A stretch of 64,000 bases of DNA from Flavobacteriaceae bacterium (lineage in GTDB: Bacteria > Bacteroidota > Bacteroidia > Flavobacteriales > Flavobacteriaceae), in assembly GCA_021647985.1 (NCBI GenBank), contig JAKITQ010000003.1, forward strand, positions 62,001 through 126,000. Direction: 5' to 3'. Positions 43,751 to 52,285 of the stretch are shown piece by piece (within the stretch, counting starts at the first letter, position 1; each line of letters starts with the position of its first letter). The notes beneath the pieces were generated by a model. It saw nothing but the letters and a program-made list of their open reading frames with translations. It had not been told where the DNA came from and made no database searches. The position numbers were made by a program, and so were the translations under genes.

Positions 43751-44328
43751 AAATCAACATATTTATTAGCAACTTTTTTATTGATCAATTTTCCGTTTCT
43801 TAACCCTGCGTAATCTATTGCAGAAGAAAATTCCCAGTCAATGGAATTTTTCACCAAATTTGCATTTACGGGATTTTCATGTATATAATCAAAACATATT
43901 TGTGGATATTGCTTTTCATGTAAATGGTTATTAATAAGCATATTTGATTGGATGAAATGCAAATCATTTTCTTTAAAACAATTGACACATTCGGCTTTGG
44001 TAGCTTCTCTAAACAAGGAGCCCGATCTATTTGCCTGTTTGTTAATTGCTCTAGTATAGGAACGTAATAGTATAGCTATAGAGTCATTTAAAGTTCTATT
44101 CATGGCGTGACTTGAAGTAGCCCCATGAGTGATACAAATTTTATTTACCAATACCATAAGATGAAAATGATTTGGCATCAAACACCATGAAATTATATCA
44201 GCATATGGTAAAATGTATGTATTTACCTTTTTAAGAAAAAAAAGATAATTATTTCTGTTATAAAAAATGTTTTGTTTGTTGTTACCTTGATTATAGATGT
44301 GATACAAATGCTCTTTTTCAAAAATCAT
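43747..44328 (-). CDS. REP-associated tyrosine transposase (RAYT, Y1_Tnp)
   Basis: 193 residues from the ATG at 44326-44328 (MIFEKEHLYHIYNQGNNKQ, the normal family start). The frame is open to another ATG at 44421, but that one lies within the REP hairpin. It is a Y1_Tnp/HUH nuclease: HFHLMVLVN carries the H-x-H metal pair, LRSYTRAINKQANRSGSLFRE is the core helix, and YIHENPVNANLV and WEFSSAIDYAGLR hold the tyrosine region. RAYTs mobilise or domesticate REP palindromes. The palindrome at 44396-44432 just upstream is the presumed substrate. A second REP-like palindrome lies inside this frame (44101-44132), coding ITHGATSSHAM. Confidence 0.9.
   Translation of the reverse strand: MIFEKEHLYHIYNQGNNKQNIFYNRNNYLFFLKKVNTYILPYADIISWCLMPNHFHLMVLVNKICITHGATSSHAMNRTLNDSIAILLRSYTRAINKQANRSGSLFREATKAECVNCFKENDLHFIQSNMLINNHLHEKQYPQICFDYIHENPVNANLVKNSIDWEFSSAIDYAGLRNGKLINKKVANKYVDF
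44101..44132. repeat. REP-like palindrome inside the transposase coding sequence
   Basis: ATGGCGTGACTT and AAGTAGCCCCAT form an imperfect inverted repeat. Its right arm AGTAGCCCCATGAGTGA (44116-44132) matches the right arm of the upstream REP, AGTCACCCGGTGAGTGA, at 13 of 17 positions. The frame reads through it. Confidence 0.6.
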
Positions 44329-44395
44329 AAACGAAGCTTTACTTCTTAATGTTATTTGAATTAAAAGATAAACATGATTTGATGAAAACTCTTTT

Positions 44396-44432
44396 TCACT
44401 CACCGGGTGACTCCAAGTCACCCGGTGAGTGA
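44396..44432. repeat. REP palindrome upstream of the transposase
   Basis: Perfect 17-base arms TCACTCACCGGGTGACT (44396-44412) and AGTCACCCGGTGAGTGA (44416-44432) with a 3-base loop. It is 68 bases before the RAYT start. G+C content is far above the local average. Confidence 0.88.
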
Positions 44433-44461
44433 TTAAAAATTTAATTGTTATATGTTTTGTT

Positions 44462-44818
44462 TCAGTTAAGAAACTTATCTGCTAGATATTCAAAAGACGC
44501 TCCACTTTCTGGAAAGCGACTAACACCTTCTTTAACAAATTGGTCTTTAGATATTTTTTTATTCCACAACAGAAATGCTTGGGTATTAAACCATACAACA
44601 TCACTGTTTTCCATTGGAACTCTTTTATAGCTAGAGTCATTTTTTATGCCTTCTAAAACAGTAGTATATTTAGCTTCAAATGCTTTCATAACTACTGGGT
44701 TCTTTGCTTCGGCTGTAGCTTTAGATTTTTTTATCTTAACTTGTTGACTAACGCAGTCAGTAATGGAAAATGTTATTAAAAAAATTGTAACAACAATACT
44801 CATCAAATTTGTTTTCAT
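44462..44818 (-). CDS. small secreted protein, function unknown
   Basis: 118 residues. It has a signal peptide (about 1-24, ending CVSQ), a Lys/Ala-rich linker, then a compact domain: VMKAFEAKYTTVLEGIKND, VVWFNTQAFLLWNKKISKD and FVKEGVSRFPES. No family was recognised. It is close to the next minus-strand gene (107-base gap). Confidence 0.65.
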   Translation of the reverse strand: MKTNLMSIVVTIFLITFSITDCVSQQVKIKKSKATAEAKNPVVMKAFEAKYTTVLEGIKNDSSYKRVPMENSDVVWFNTQAFLLWNKKISKDQFVKEGVSRFPESGASFEYLADKFLN

Positions 44819-44925
44819 AATTCTTATCTTTAGTTTGGTGTAAATTTATAATTGTTAAGTTTGTTATACTTAGCTTCATATTTTCCTTAAAGCTGAAATA
44901 AAGGGTTTTCTTAGAGGTCTTGAAT

Positions 44926-45372
44926 CTAATCTCCACAGTTTTCATCAAGTTTTATTTTGTCATCCTTTACTAATCTTAAAGCTGAATTTCTTGTAATTTC
45001 AAATGGTGACACATCATTTATCAAAAGTGATTCTTGCATAACCATTTGTATATAATAAGTTTTACCTGCTTCAATTGTGATATCAATAATTTCTGCTTTT
45101 CCTTTACCTTTTTTACCGCTGAACTGAGCCTCGAAATCATGAAGTCCAGGTGTAATTTCATGAACTGAATATCTTCTGTTATTTAATTTACAAACTCTGT
45201 TTTTATCTATCAAAGCACTAAATGAGGTTGCAGAACCCGAGAAACCTTTTCCTCGTATAAAGTAAACCATTCCTGTTTTTGAATCCTTCGAATTTTCCTT
45301 TAGTTCTTGACTATAAATCACTTCATTTGAAGTGATAAAAATTGTTAAAAATATAATAATGTAAAGTTTCAT
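44926..45372 (-). CDS. DUF2846-like secreted protein
   Basis: 148 residues. It has a signal peptide (about 1-21, ending VIYSQ), then a domain like DUF2846: GMVYFIRGKGFSGSATSF, VCKLNNRRYSVHEITPGLH, then EAGKTYYIQMVMQE. These resemble the YFYR..GS...P..V..N...IG.L..G.Y.y..v.PG.H pattern. Function unknown. It is upstream of the small secreted gene on the same strand. Confidence 0.65.
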   Translation of the reverse strand: MKLYIIIFLTIFITSNEVIYSQELKENSKDSKTGMVYFIRGKGFSGSATSFSALIDKNRVCKLNNRRYSVHEITPGLHDFEAQFSGKKGKGKAEIIDITIEAGKTYYIQMVMQESLLINDVSPFEITRNSALRLVKDDKIKLDENCGD

Positions 45373-45503
45373 GATAATTTATGTTTTTATACTAAAGTAC
45401 GTTTAATTTATTTACAATACTAAAATAATTAATACAATCATTTTCAAAACTTCAGTATTGGAAGTATTTCTTATCTGAAACATTAAAATAATGAAGTGGT
45501 CAA

Positions 45504-45532
45504 CACACCAACAACCACCACACCAACAACCA
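45504..45532. repeat. tandem repeat, 15-bp period, two copies
   Basis: CACACCAACAACCA occurs at 45504-45517 and again at 45519-45532. It ends 5 bases before the yggS stop, on the non-coding side. Confidence 0.75.
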
Positions 45533-45537
45533 AAACA

Positions 45538-46215
45538 CTAAGCAATATAATTTCTAGCACCAAAAATAGCACTACCCACTCTAACCATATTACTCCCGTT
45601 TTTTATGGCAATTTTATAATCACCACTCATGCCCATCGATAAAGTTGAAAGTTGAAAGTTGAAAGTTGAAAGTTGCTTATTCTTTAATTTGTCAAAAAAA
45701 GTTTTTAAAGAATCAAACTCGCTTGCCACTTGAATTTCATCATCAGAAAAACTAGCCATACCCATAAGTCCGATTATTTTGATATTTTTTAAAGCTACAA
45801 ATTCCTGACTTTTAATAATATTTTCTATTTCTTCAAATTGCAATCCAAATTTAGTTTCTTCTTGTGCAATTCTGGCTTGTAAAAGACATTGAATGACCCT
45901 TTCATGCTTTTTGGCTTGTTTATTTATTTCTATTAGCGTTTTTAAACTGTCCACACCATGGATTAGATGAACAAAATGAGCCATGTATTTTACCTTATTT
46001 CTCTGTAAATGACCAATCATATGCCATGCAATATCTTTGGGTAATTCTTCGTATTTATTGACCATTTCCTGGACTTTATTTTCGCCAAAAACTTTGTGGC
46101 CAGCATCATATGCTTCCTGAATATCACTAATTGGTTTTGTTTTAGAAACTGCAACTAATTCTATTTGATCAGGCAGGCCTTTTTTAAAATTGATGAGATT
46201 TTGTTTGATAATCAT
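45538..46215 (-). CDS. YggS/PROSC family PLP-binding protein
   Basis: 225 residues. PLP lysine Lys25 in VAVSKTKP, FGENKVQEMVNKY, WHMIGHLQRNK, and MVRVGSAIFGAR at the end are diagnostic. The family maintains pyridoxal-phosphate homeostasis. The conserved LSMGMSGD loop is preceded by LSTFNFQLST, coded by five exact copies of a 7-base repeat (45641-45675), an insertion not normal for the family. A change of one repeat would shift the frame. It lies 10 bases after the DUF1015 gene, same strand. Confidence 0.92.
   Translation of the reverse strand: MIIKQNLINFKKGLPDQIELVAVSKTKPISDIQEAYDAGHKVFGENKVQEMVNKYEELPKDIAWHMIGHLQRNKVKYMAHFVHLIHGVDSLKTLIEINKQAKKHERVIQCLLQARIAQEETKFGLQFEEIENIIKSQEFVALKNIKIIGLMGMASFSDDEIQVASEFDSLKTFFDKLKNKQLSTFNFQLSTLSMGMSGDYKIAIKNGSNMVRVGSAIFGARNYIA
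45641..45675. repeat. 5 x 7-bp tandem repeat inside yggS
   Basis: AAAGTTG repeated five times on the plus strand (CAACTTT in the coding strand). The present copy number keeps the yggS frame intact. Confidence 0.92.
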
Positions 46216-46225
46216 ATTGACTATA

Positions 46226-47449
46226 TTATTTTAATTGAAAAATAGTAAGACCACTGCGTAGTTTAGGTTCGACATAAGTGCTTTTTGGTGGCATGGTTAA
46301 ATCATTATCGGCAATAGATTTTAATTGAGCCATAGATACAGGAAATAAGCCAAATCCAACTTTGAATTTACCTGAATCAACTTCATTTTTTAATTGAAAT
46401 TGGTCTATTATTTCAGGCATATAGGTGATATTCTTATCGTTACGGAGATTTTTCACACCAAGAATTGGCTTTAAAATGGTTTTAAACAGTATTTGAGGAT
46501 CAAGATCATCTAAAGCATTATCTATTTTATAAACAGATTTTTTAAGATATAATTTGTAATATTCACCATCAAGATACATAGAAAAATGATGCTTTTTTGA
46601 AGGTTTATAATATTGTTTACCTAAGTTTTTAATTATAAAATAACCATCTAATTGTATTAAAAAATCATTTTTATTCAATTTATTTAAGGTTTTAGCAAAA
46701 CGATTGAATGATGAAATTCTAAGCTTAGATTCAGGGGTTAAATAAGTCATAAAATACTTGTGATAACCCTCTGTTGGAGATCCGTTTTTTTTATACAAAT
46801 AATAAGAAGACGCTGTACGGTGATGACCATCAGCAATATAAATAGCATCCATTTTTAAAAACTCTTCTTCAATTGTTTCTATTTCTTTATCATCATCAAT
46901 AAGCCATAATAAATGGGTTCTGTGTTTATTTGTGGTAAACTCATATTCAGCCCTTTGTGATTTGTATTTATTGTAAATGGCATTTATTATATCGTTATCA
47001 GGATAGGTAATCAAAACAGGTTCGGCGTTAAAACCGGTGATATCTAAATAATTTCCAAATAATTCTTCTCTTTCCTTTAAAGTTTTCTCATGTTTTTTTA
47101 TGATATTATTCTCGTAATCTTCTAAACTAGAAAGTGCAATGATACCCCAAAAAGTATCGTTGTTATATGTTTTTTGATGTAAATAAAATTTGGGTTTTTC
47201 TTCTTTTTTTAGATTTCCATTTTCGATAAACTCACCATATCTTTTATGTACCATTTTAAAACGTTCTTCTCCAACCATATGTTTTTTAATTTTAAACCCA
47301 GGTTTTAGAATGTGTAAAAATGAAAATGGATTTAGTTTTAATATAGATTTTCTTTCTAACTTGTTATAAATATCATAAGAACGAGTCGTTACCAAGGCAA
47401 CTTTATCTCGGGTTGGTCTTACTGCTCGAAAAGGTTTTACTATGGCCAA
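46226..47449 (-). CDS. DUF1015 family protein
   Basis: 407 residues. IVKPFRAVRPTRDKVALV at the start, HLLWLIDDDKEIE, YIADGHHRTASSYYL (conserved D-G-H-H-R), and DNDLTMPPKSTYVEPKLRSG near the end match DUF1015 (SerC-neighbour) proteins. They sit next to serine-biosynthesis genes in many bacteria and have a kinase- or hydrolase-like DGHHR box, but no proven reaction. It is the fourth gene of the leftward run serC-thioesterase-serA-DUF1015-yggS. Confidence 0.88.
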   Translation of the reverse strand: MAIVKPFRAVRPTRDKVALVTTRSYDIYNKLERKSILKLNPFSFLHILKPGFKIKKHMVGEERFKMVHKRYGEFIENGNLKKEEKPKFYLHQKTYNNDTFWGIIALSSLEDYENNIIKKHEKTLKEREELFGNYLDITGFNAEPVLITYPDNDIINAIYNKYKSQRAEYEFTTNKHRTHLLWLIDDDKEIETIEEEFLKMDAIYIADGHHRTASSYYLYKKNGSPTEGYHKYFMTYLTPESKLRISSFNRFAKTLNKLNKNDFLIQLDGYFIIKNLGKQYYKPSKKHHFSMYLDGEYYKLYLKKSVYKIDNALDDLDPQILFKTILKPILGVKNLRNDKNITYMPEIIDQFQLKNEVDSGKFKVGFGLFPVSMAQLKSIADNDLTMPPKSTYVEPKLRSGLTIFQLK

Positions 47450-47552
47450 TGTATTTGATTTAAAAACAAAAATAGAGATTATTTACATTACATGTAATTA
47501 ATCTCTATTAATTATTTTAAGTTTAAATAATTCCCTTTCTGGGAATAATAAT

Positions 47553-48503
47553 TCAGCCTAAAATAGCAATAATCTGGTTTGCTAATTCTTCACCAATTCG
47601 GTTTTGTGCTTCGTTAGTAGCAGCACCAATATGTGGTGTTAATGAAATATTAGGATTCATTAATAATTGAATCTCTGGTTTTGGTTCTTTTTCAAATACA
47701 TCTAATGCTGCATTGGAAATTTTTCCATTTTTGATTGCCTCAACAAGTGCTACTTCGTCAATAACTCCACCTCGGGCTGCATTTACAATGCCAGCACCTT
47801 TTTTCATCATGTCAAATTCTTTTGTTGAAATTACATAATCATCTTGAGCAGGAACATGTAAAGAAATAAAATCGGCTTGTTTTAATACTTCTTCTTTAGA
47901 AATTGTATCGATGGTAAAATTAACTGATTGACCATCAAAAAAGTCTAATTCTAAATTTGCACTATCCATATAAGGATCAAAAGCAACTACTTTCATGCCC
48001 ACACCTAATCCAACTTTTGCGGTAGCCTGACCAATACGCCCAAAGCCTAATATACCTAAAGTTTTACCTTTCAATTCAACTCCTTTGGCATATGCTTTTT
48101 TCAATTCCTTGAATTTAGATTCTCCTTCTAGAGGCATATTTTGATTAGAATCGTGTAAGAAGCGAACCATTCCAAAAAGGTGAGCAAAAACCAATTCGGC
48201 TACAGAATGCGATGAAGCTGCAGGAGTGTTGATAACGGTTAAACCTTTGTCACGAGCATAAGTTACATCGATATTATCCATACCAACACCACCACGACCA
48301 ATTATTTTTAAGGAAGGGCATGCATCTATTAATTCTTTTCTAACCGTTGTAGCGCTTCTAACTAATAAAACAACTACTTCGTTTTCATTGATAAAATTTG
48401 CCAATTGTTCTTGGGCAACAGTTTTTAATATAACATTGAAACCTGCTTTTTCTAACGCAACTACTCCAGAAGTTGCAATTCCGTCATTTGCTAAAACTTT
48501 CAT
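47553..48503 (-). CDS. serA: D-3-phosphoglycerate dehydrogenase
   Basis: 316 residues. Substrate-binding VVLLVRSATTVRKELIDACP, the Rossmann GILGFGRIGQATAKVG, NAARGGVIDEVAL and the His of HIGAATNEAQNRIGEELA identify the hydroxyacid-dehydrogenase fold. Together with serC next door it is best read as PGDH (3-phosphoglycerate to 3-phosphohydroxypyruvate, first step of serine synthesis). It lacks the C-terminal ACT regulatory domain, so serine feedback through ACT is not expected. It is 21 bases after the thioesterase gene. Confidence 0.9.
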   Translation of the reverse strand: MKVLANDGIATSGVVALEKAGFNVILKTVAQEQLANFINENEVVVLLVRSATTVRKELIDACPSLKIIGRGGVGMDNIDVTYARDKGLTVINTPAASSHSVAELVFAHLFGMVRFLHDSNQNMPLEGESKFKELKKAYAKGVELKGKTLGILGFGRIGQATAKVGLGVGMKVVAFDPYMDSANLELDFFDGQSVNFTIDTISKEEVLKQADFISLHVPAQDDYVISTKEFDMMKKGAGIVNAARGGVIDEVALVEAIKNGKISNAALDVFEKEPKPEIQLLMNPNISLTPHIGAATNEAQNRIGEELANQIIAILG

Positions 48504-48524
48504 ATATTTAAATTTTTATGGTAA

Positions 48525-48956
48525 TTATTCTTTATTTCTTAAAATACTAAATGCACATCTTGCAATAGCAATTATTCTTTCTTTTTTATGATATAGTTTA
48601 ACATCTACTTTAATAATTCTTTTACCATTTTTAATTATTTCCGCTTCAGCGAAAAGATCAACAGGCTCAGAACCATTTAAATAATCAACTCGTATATCAA
48701 TAGTACTTACTTTGTCTCCAATATTATTCATTGCAGTCAAGGCCACAATGCCACCTGCAGAATCGGCAATACTGGCCTGTATACCACCATGCCATCTTTT
48801 TTGCATAAAATCGCCGATAAATTCATCCTTAAAAGGGATGTGTATTTTAGCGTAGCCTGCCTTGAGTTCTAAAATTTTTAAACCCAAATATTTGTTTGCA
48901 GGCATTTTATTTTCAAAGGCTTGTTTTAATAAGCTAAATTTCAATGTATTATCCAT
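48525..48956 (-). CDS. PaaI family thioesterase (hotdog fold)
   Basis: 143 residues. GYAKIHIPFKDEFIGDFMQKRWHGG and IQASIADSAGGIVALTAM form the hotdog active-site region, followed by IDIRVDYLNGSEPVD. It probably hydrolyses an acyl-CoA; substrate unknown. It is inserted between serC and serA in the same operon (6 and 21 bases gaps). Confidence 0.88.
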   Translation of the reverse strand: MDNTLKFSLLKQAFENKMPANKYLGLKILELKAGYAKIHIPFKDEFIGDFMQKRWHGGIQASIADSAGGIVALTAMNNIGDKVSTIDIRVDYLNGSEPVDLFAEAEIIKNGKRIIKVDVKLYHKKERIIAIARCAFSILRNKE

Positions 48957-48962
48957 TTATCT

Positions 48963-50021
48963 TTAAAGTTTATGCATAATATCTACAAGAATTTGAATAC
49001 TTTCTATTGGCATGGCATTGTAAATGCTGGCACGATAACCACCTACAGATCTATGTCCATTTATACCACTAATACCTGCCTCTTTCCACATTTTGTCAAA
49101 TCGTTCTTTTTTACTTTCGTTGGTTAATAAAAAAGTAACGTTCATATTTGATCTATCTTCTTTTGCTGCTGCACCTTCAAAAAGTGGATTGTTATCAATT
49201 TCATTATAGAGCAATTTCGCTTTAGCGATATTTTTCTTTTCAATGGCCTCAATACCTCCCATATCTTTTAACCATTGTAAGGTTAACATAGACACATAAA
49301 TAGGAAAAACAGGGGGTGTATTAAACATACTGTCTTTTGAAATATGTACTTGATAGTCGAGCATAGCAGGAATTTGACGTCCTGTTTTACCTAAAATATC
49401 ATCCTTAACAATTACTAAAGTGGTACCTGCCGGACCCATATTTTTTTGCGCCCCTGCATAGATCAAGTCAAATTGAGAAAAATCTAATTTTCTTGAAAAT
49501 ATATCCGAACTCATATCACAAACCAATAAAGCATCGGTTTTAGGAAAGGATTTGAATTGCGTACCATAAATGGTATTGTTACTTGTACAGTGCACATAAT
49601 CAACATCCGAAGGGATGTCGTATACTTTAGGAATATAATTATAGTTTTTATCTTTAGAGCTGGCAACAACATTTACATCACCTAATAATTTAGCTTCTTT
49701 CAATGCTTTGCCACTCCAGGCACCAGTATCAAAATAAGCAGCTTTCCCATTTTGTTTCATTAAATTGTATGGTGTCATTAAAAATTCTAAACTGGCTCCG
49801 CCTTGTAAAAATAAAACGGAATACCCTTTGTTTTCAAGTTCTAATAATTCAAGAACCAATGCTCTCGCTTTATCCATCACGGCAACAAAATCTGTACTTC
49901 GATGTGAAATTTCAATTAGTGATAAATTTAGATTATTAAAATTTAAAATAGCATTTGCAGCTTGTTTTAAAACCTCTTGAGGTAAGATACTTGGACCAGC
50001 ACTAAAATTGTGTTTTTTCAT
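48963..50021 (-). CDS. serC: phosphoserine aminotransferase
   Basis: 352 residues from ATG 50019-50021 (MKKHNFSAGPSILPQEVLKQ); an upstream in-frame ATG 21 bases earlier would add 7 residues and is less likely. FLQGGASLEF, TSNNTIYGTQF, DMSSDIFSR, and the PLP-lysine stretch YAGAQKNMGPAGTTLV are present, and RASIYNAMP near the end. It transfers the amino group to 3-phosphohydroxypyruvate (serine and PLP synthesis). It heads the leftward run with serA. The -7/-33 promoter pair is at 50040-50074. Confidence 0.95.
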   Translation of the reverse strand: MKKHNFSAGPSILPQEVLKQAANAILNFNNLNLSLIEISHRSTDFVAVMDKARALVLELLELENKGYSVLFLQGGASLEFLMTPYNLMKQNGKAAYFDTGAWSGKALKEAKLLGDVNVVASSKDKNYNYIPKVYDIPSDVDYVHCTSNNTIYGTQFKSFPKTDALLVCDMSSDIFSRKLDFSQFDLIYAGAQKNMGPAGTTLVIVKDDILGKTGRQIPAMLDYQVHISKDSMFNTPPVFPIYVSMLTLQWLKDMGGIEAIEKKNIAKAKLLYNEIDNNPLFEGAAAKEDRSNMNVTFLLTNESKKERFDKMWKEAGISGINGHRSVGGYRASIYNAMPIESIQILVDIMHKL

Positions 50022-50039
50022 CAATAAAAAATTTTTACT

Positions 50040-50074
50040 CAAAAATAATTAGAGTGATTTTTAAAAATGCAAAA
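50040..50074 (-). promoter_or_regulatory. promoter of the serC run
   Basis: Minus strand TTTTG (50070-50074) and TATTTTTG (50040-50047) are 22 bases apart and fit the Bacteroidota TTTG / TAnnTTTG pattern. The predicted start is just upstream of the serC ATG at 50021. Confidence 0.6.
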
Positions 50075-50356
50075 TTCTGTATTTTCTTTTATATAATTGG
50101 TATAAATTCTGTAAAAATTATATTAATTTTTTACAAATTGTTGATAAGTGCTATAGAATAATTTAAAGATGTATAAAATAAAATGGAAAGGTATATTATT
50201 TCATTCGAGTACGATAAAAGATATAAGACCACTCCGCTTTAAAAACAAAGTATGAAGATTTGAGTGTAACGAGCACTTAAACAATGATTTAAATTACAAT
50301 TATTTTTTAATCCAATAGTAAATTTTAATCGGATAACAATGATATTCTTTAAGGGG
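50043..50356. other. AT-rich intergenic region, one repeat copy
   Basis: Apart from the serC promoter and the dispersed repeat at 50320-50343 nothing was recognised. No reading frame of family type was seen. Confidence 0.5.
50320..50343 (+). repeat. 24-bp dispersed repeat, copy 2
   Basis: AAATTTTAATCGGATAACAA then TGAT. It is 23 of 24 identical to 37606-37629 and on the same strand. Confidence 0.5.
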
Positions 50357-50581
50357 TTATTTGTTGTTAATTAACTTATTATATTGGTATGCACCATATA
50401 ATACTAGGCCAATACCAATAATTAGAAGAGGATAGGTTAATGTTGTGTTTTCTTCAAGTGGTTCAGATATTTTTCCAAAAAAAACTTCTTTTTCAACTTT
50501 GTGTTTAAATAAACCCGATCGGGATAAGAAAATTAAAACTAATCCGATAATCCCTATTAAAAAACCATTGTTTTTTTTCAT
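50357..50581 (-). CDS. small two-helix membrane protein, function unknown
   Basis: 74 residues. Membrane helices at about 6-20 (FLIGIIGLVLIFLSR) and 50-66 (YPLLIIGIGLVLYGAY), with a short charged loop between (KHKVEKEVFFGKISE). It does not match a recognised family. It is upstream of nothing on its strand and downstream of porX's start region by 82 bases (porX ends at 50663). Confidence 0.55.
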   Translation of the reverse strand: MKKNNGFLIGIIGLVLIFLSRSGLFKHKVEKEVFFGKISEPLEENTTLTYPLLIIGIGLVLYGAYQYNKLINNK

Positions 50582-50662
50582 TTAATTATAATGTTTTAAA
50601 ATCATCCTAGTATAACTTTTTTATTGTCAATAAATTATAATTTAAAGCAAGGATTTCAAATA

Positions 50663-52210
50663 CTATTTCGGATCTAAGGTTAAACAAGGAATAATCATTT
50701 CTTCTAAAGAAACACCACCGTGTTGGTAAGTGTTTTTATAATAATTTACATAATGATTGTAATTGTTAGGGTAGGCAAAAAAGAAATCTTCTTTTGCAAA
50801 AATAAATGAACTGCTCATGTGTATAGAAGGTAAAAATATATCCTTAGGATTTTTAACTTCATAGACTTCTTTATTATTAAAGCTTAAACTTCTACCAGTT
50901 TTATAGCGTAGATTAGCACTAATATTTTTATCTCCAACAACTTTAGATGGTTTTGAGGTATTAATCGTACCGTGATCGGTAGTTAGAATTAATTTTAATC
51001 CCATTTTTTGTGCTTTTTGAATAATCTCTAAAAGCGGTGAATTTTTAAACCAACTAACAGTTAAAGAGCGATATGCCTTGTCGTCGCTTGCCAATTCTTT
51101 AATCATATCCATTTCGGTTCTCGAATGCGATAGCATGTCCACAAAATTATAAACGATAACCGTTAAATCATTGCCTTTTACTTTTTCGAAATTAAGAGCT
51201 AGATCTCTTCCCTTATTTAGATTGGTAATTTTATAATATTCGTGATTGATGTTTAAATGTAAACGTTTTAGTTGCTCAGTTAAAAATTCATTTTCAAATA
51301 AATTTTTACCTCCTTCATCGGTATCATTTTTCCAATAATTTGGATATTTCTTTTCCATATCTAAAGGCGTTAACCCAGAGAAAATTGCATTTCTTGCATA
51401 TTGTGTAGCAGTTGGTAAGATACTAAAAAACGTTTTTTCTTCAATTGTTTTATAATACTCATTAATAATGGGTTCTAAAACTCTAAGTTGATCGTATCGT
51501 AAATTATCTAATACTACTAATAATGTACCCTTGTCTTTATTTATTTTTGGTGCAATTACATCTTTAAAAAGGGTATGTGATAAAATGGGCTTGTCATCAC
51601 CTAAAAACCAATCTTGATAATTTTTTTTAATGAATTTATAAAATTGTGAATTGGCCTCAGCTTTTTGACTTTCCAAAATTTCAGTCATTCCAATATCGGT
51701 AATAGATTCTAATTGAATTTCCCAATGAATTAATTTCTTATATAATTCAATCCAATCTTCATAAGTATTTACCATAGCCAAATCCATAGATATTTTTCTA
51801 AATTCTTGTTGGTAATTGGATGTGGTTTTTTCTGAAATCAAACGCGAATTATCTAAATTCTTTTTTAAGCTTAATAATATTTGGTTAGGATTGACCGGTT
51901 TGATCAAATAATCGGCAATTTTTGACCCAATAGCCTCCTCCATAATATATTCTTCTTCACTCTTCGTAATCATGATAACCGGTAAGTTAGGAAGTTTTTC
52001 TTTGATTTGTGATAAAGTTTCCAAACCTGAAAGACCAGGCATGTTTTCGTCTAAAAAAACAATGTCAAATGCCTCCTCACTTATAATTTGTACAGCATCT
52101 GCACCATTGGTACAAGGTACTACTGTATAGTTCTTTTTTTCTAAAAATAACATATGGGGTTTTAAAAGCTGTATTTCATCGTCAACCCAAAGTATTTTTG
52201 CTAAACTCAT
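50663..52210 (-). CDS. porX: PorX, response regulator with PglZ-type domain (type IX secretion regulator)
   Basis: 515 residues. The receiver domain (about 1-125) has WVDDE (8-12) and the phospho-acceptor Asp54 in IVFLDENMPG, then MITKSEEEYI and KPVNPNQ. A linker (about 125-210) leads to an alkaline-phosphatase-superfamily PglZ domain (about 210-515): LLVVLDNLRYDQLRVL, LPTATQYARNAIFSG, VYNFVDMLSHSRTEMD and LILTTDHGTINT, whose Asp/His/Thr residues are the metal site. PorX regulates the type IX secretion system with the kinase PorY and the sigma factor SigP in Porphyromonas. PorY is not in the window. It is divergent from the HD gene. Confidence 0.95.
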   Translation of the reverse strand: MSLAKILWVDDEIQLLKPHMLFLEKKNYTVVPCTNGADAVQIISEEAFDIVFLDENMPGLSGLETLSQIKEKLPNLPVIMITKSEEEYIMEEAIGSKIADYLIKPVNPNQILLSLKKNLDNSRLISEKTTSNYQQEFRKISMDLAMVNTYEDWIELYKKLIHWEIQLESITDIGMTEILESQKAEANSQFYKFIKKNYQDWFLGDDKPILSHTLFKDVIAPKINKDKGTLLVVLDNLRYDQLRVLEPIINEYYKTIEEKTFFSILPTATQYARNAIFSGLTPLDMEKKYPNYWKNDTDEGGKNLFENEFLTEQLKRLHLNINHEYYKITNLNKGRDLALNFEKVKGNDLTVIVYNFVDMLSHSRTEMDMIKELASDDKAYRSLTVSWFKNSPLLEIIQKAQKMGLKLILTTDHGTINTSKPSKVVGDKNISANLRYKTGRSLSFNNKEVYEVKNPKDIFLPSIHMSSSFIFAKEDFFFAYPNNYNHYVNYYKNTYQHGGVSLEEMIIPCLTLDPK

Positions 52211-52248
52211 TATAAAGGTATTAAGTGTGATTATTTAATTTAAACTAT

Positions 52249-52256
52249 TATTTTTG
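52249..52256 (+). promoter_or_regulatory. -7 box of the HD gene
   Basis: TATTTTTG, full match to TAnnTTTG, 29 bases before the ATG at 52286. A TTG at -33 is not clear. Confidence 0.4.
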
Positions 52257-52285
52257 TTGACCAATTGATTTTGGCTCAAAAATGA

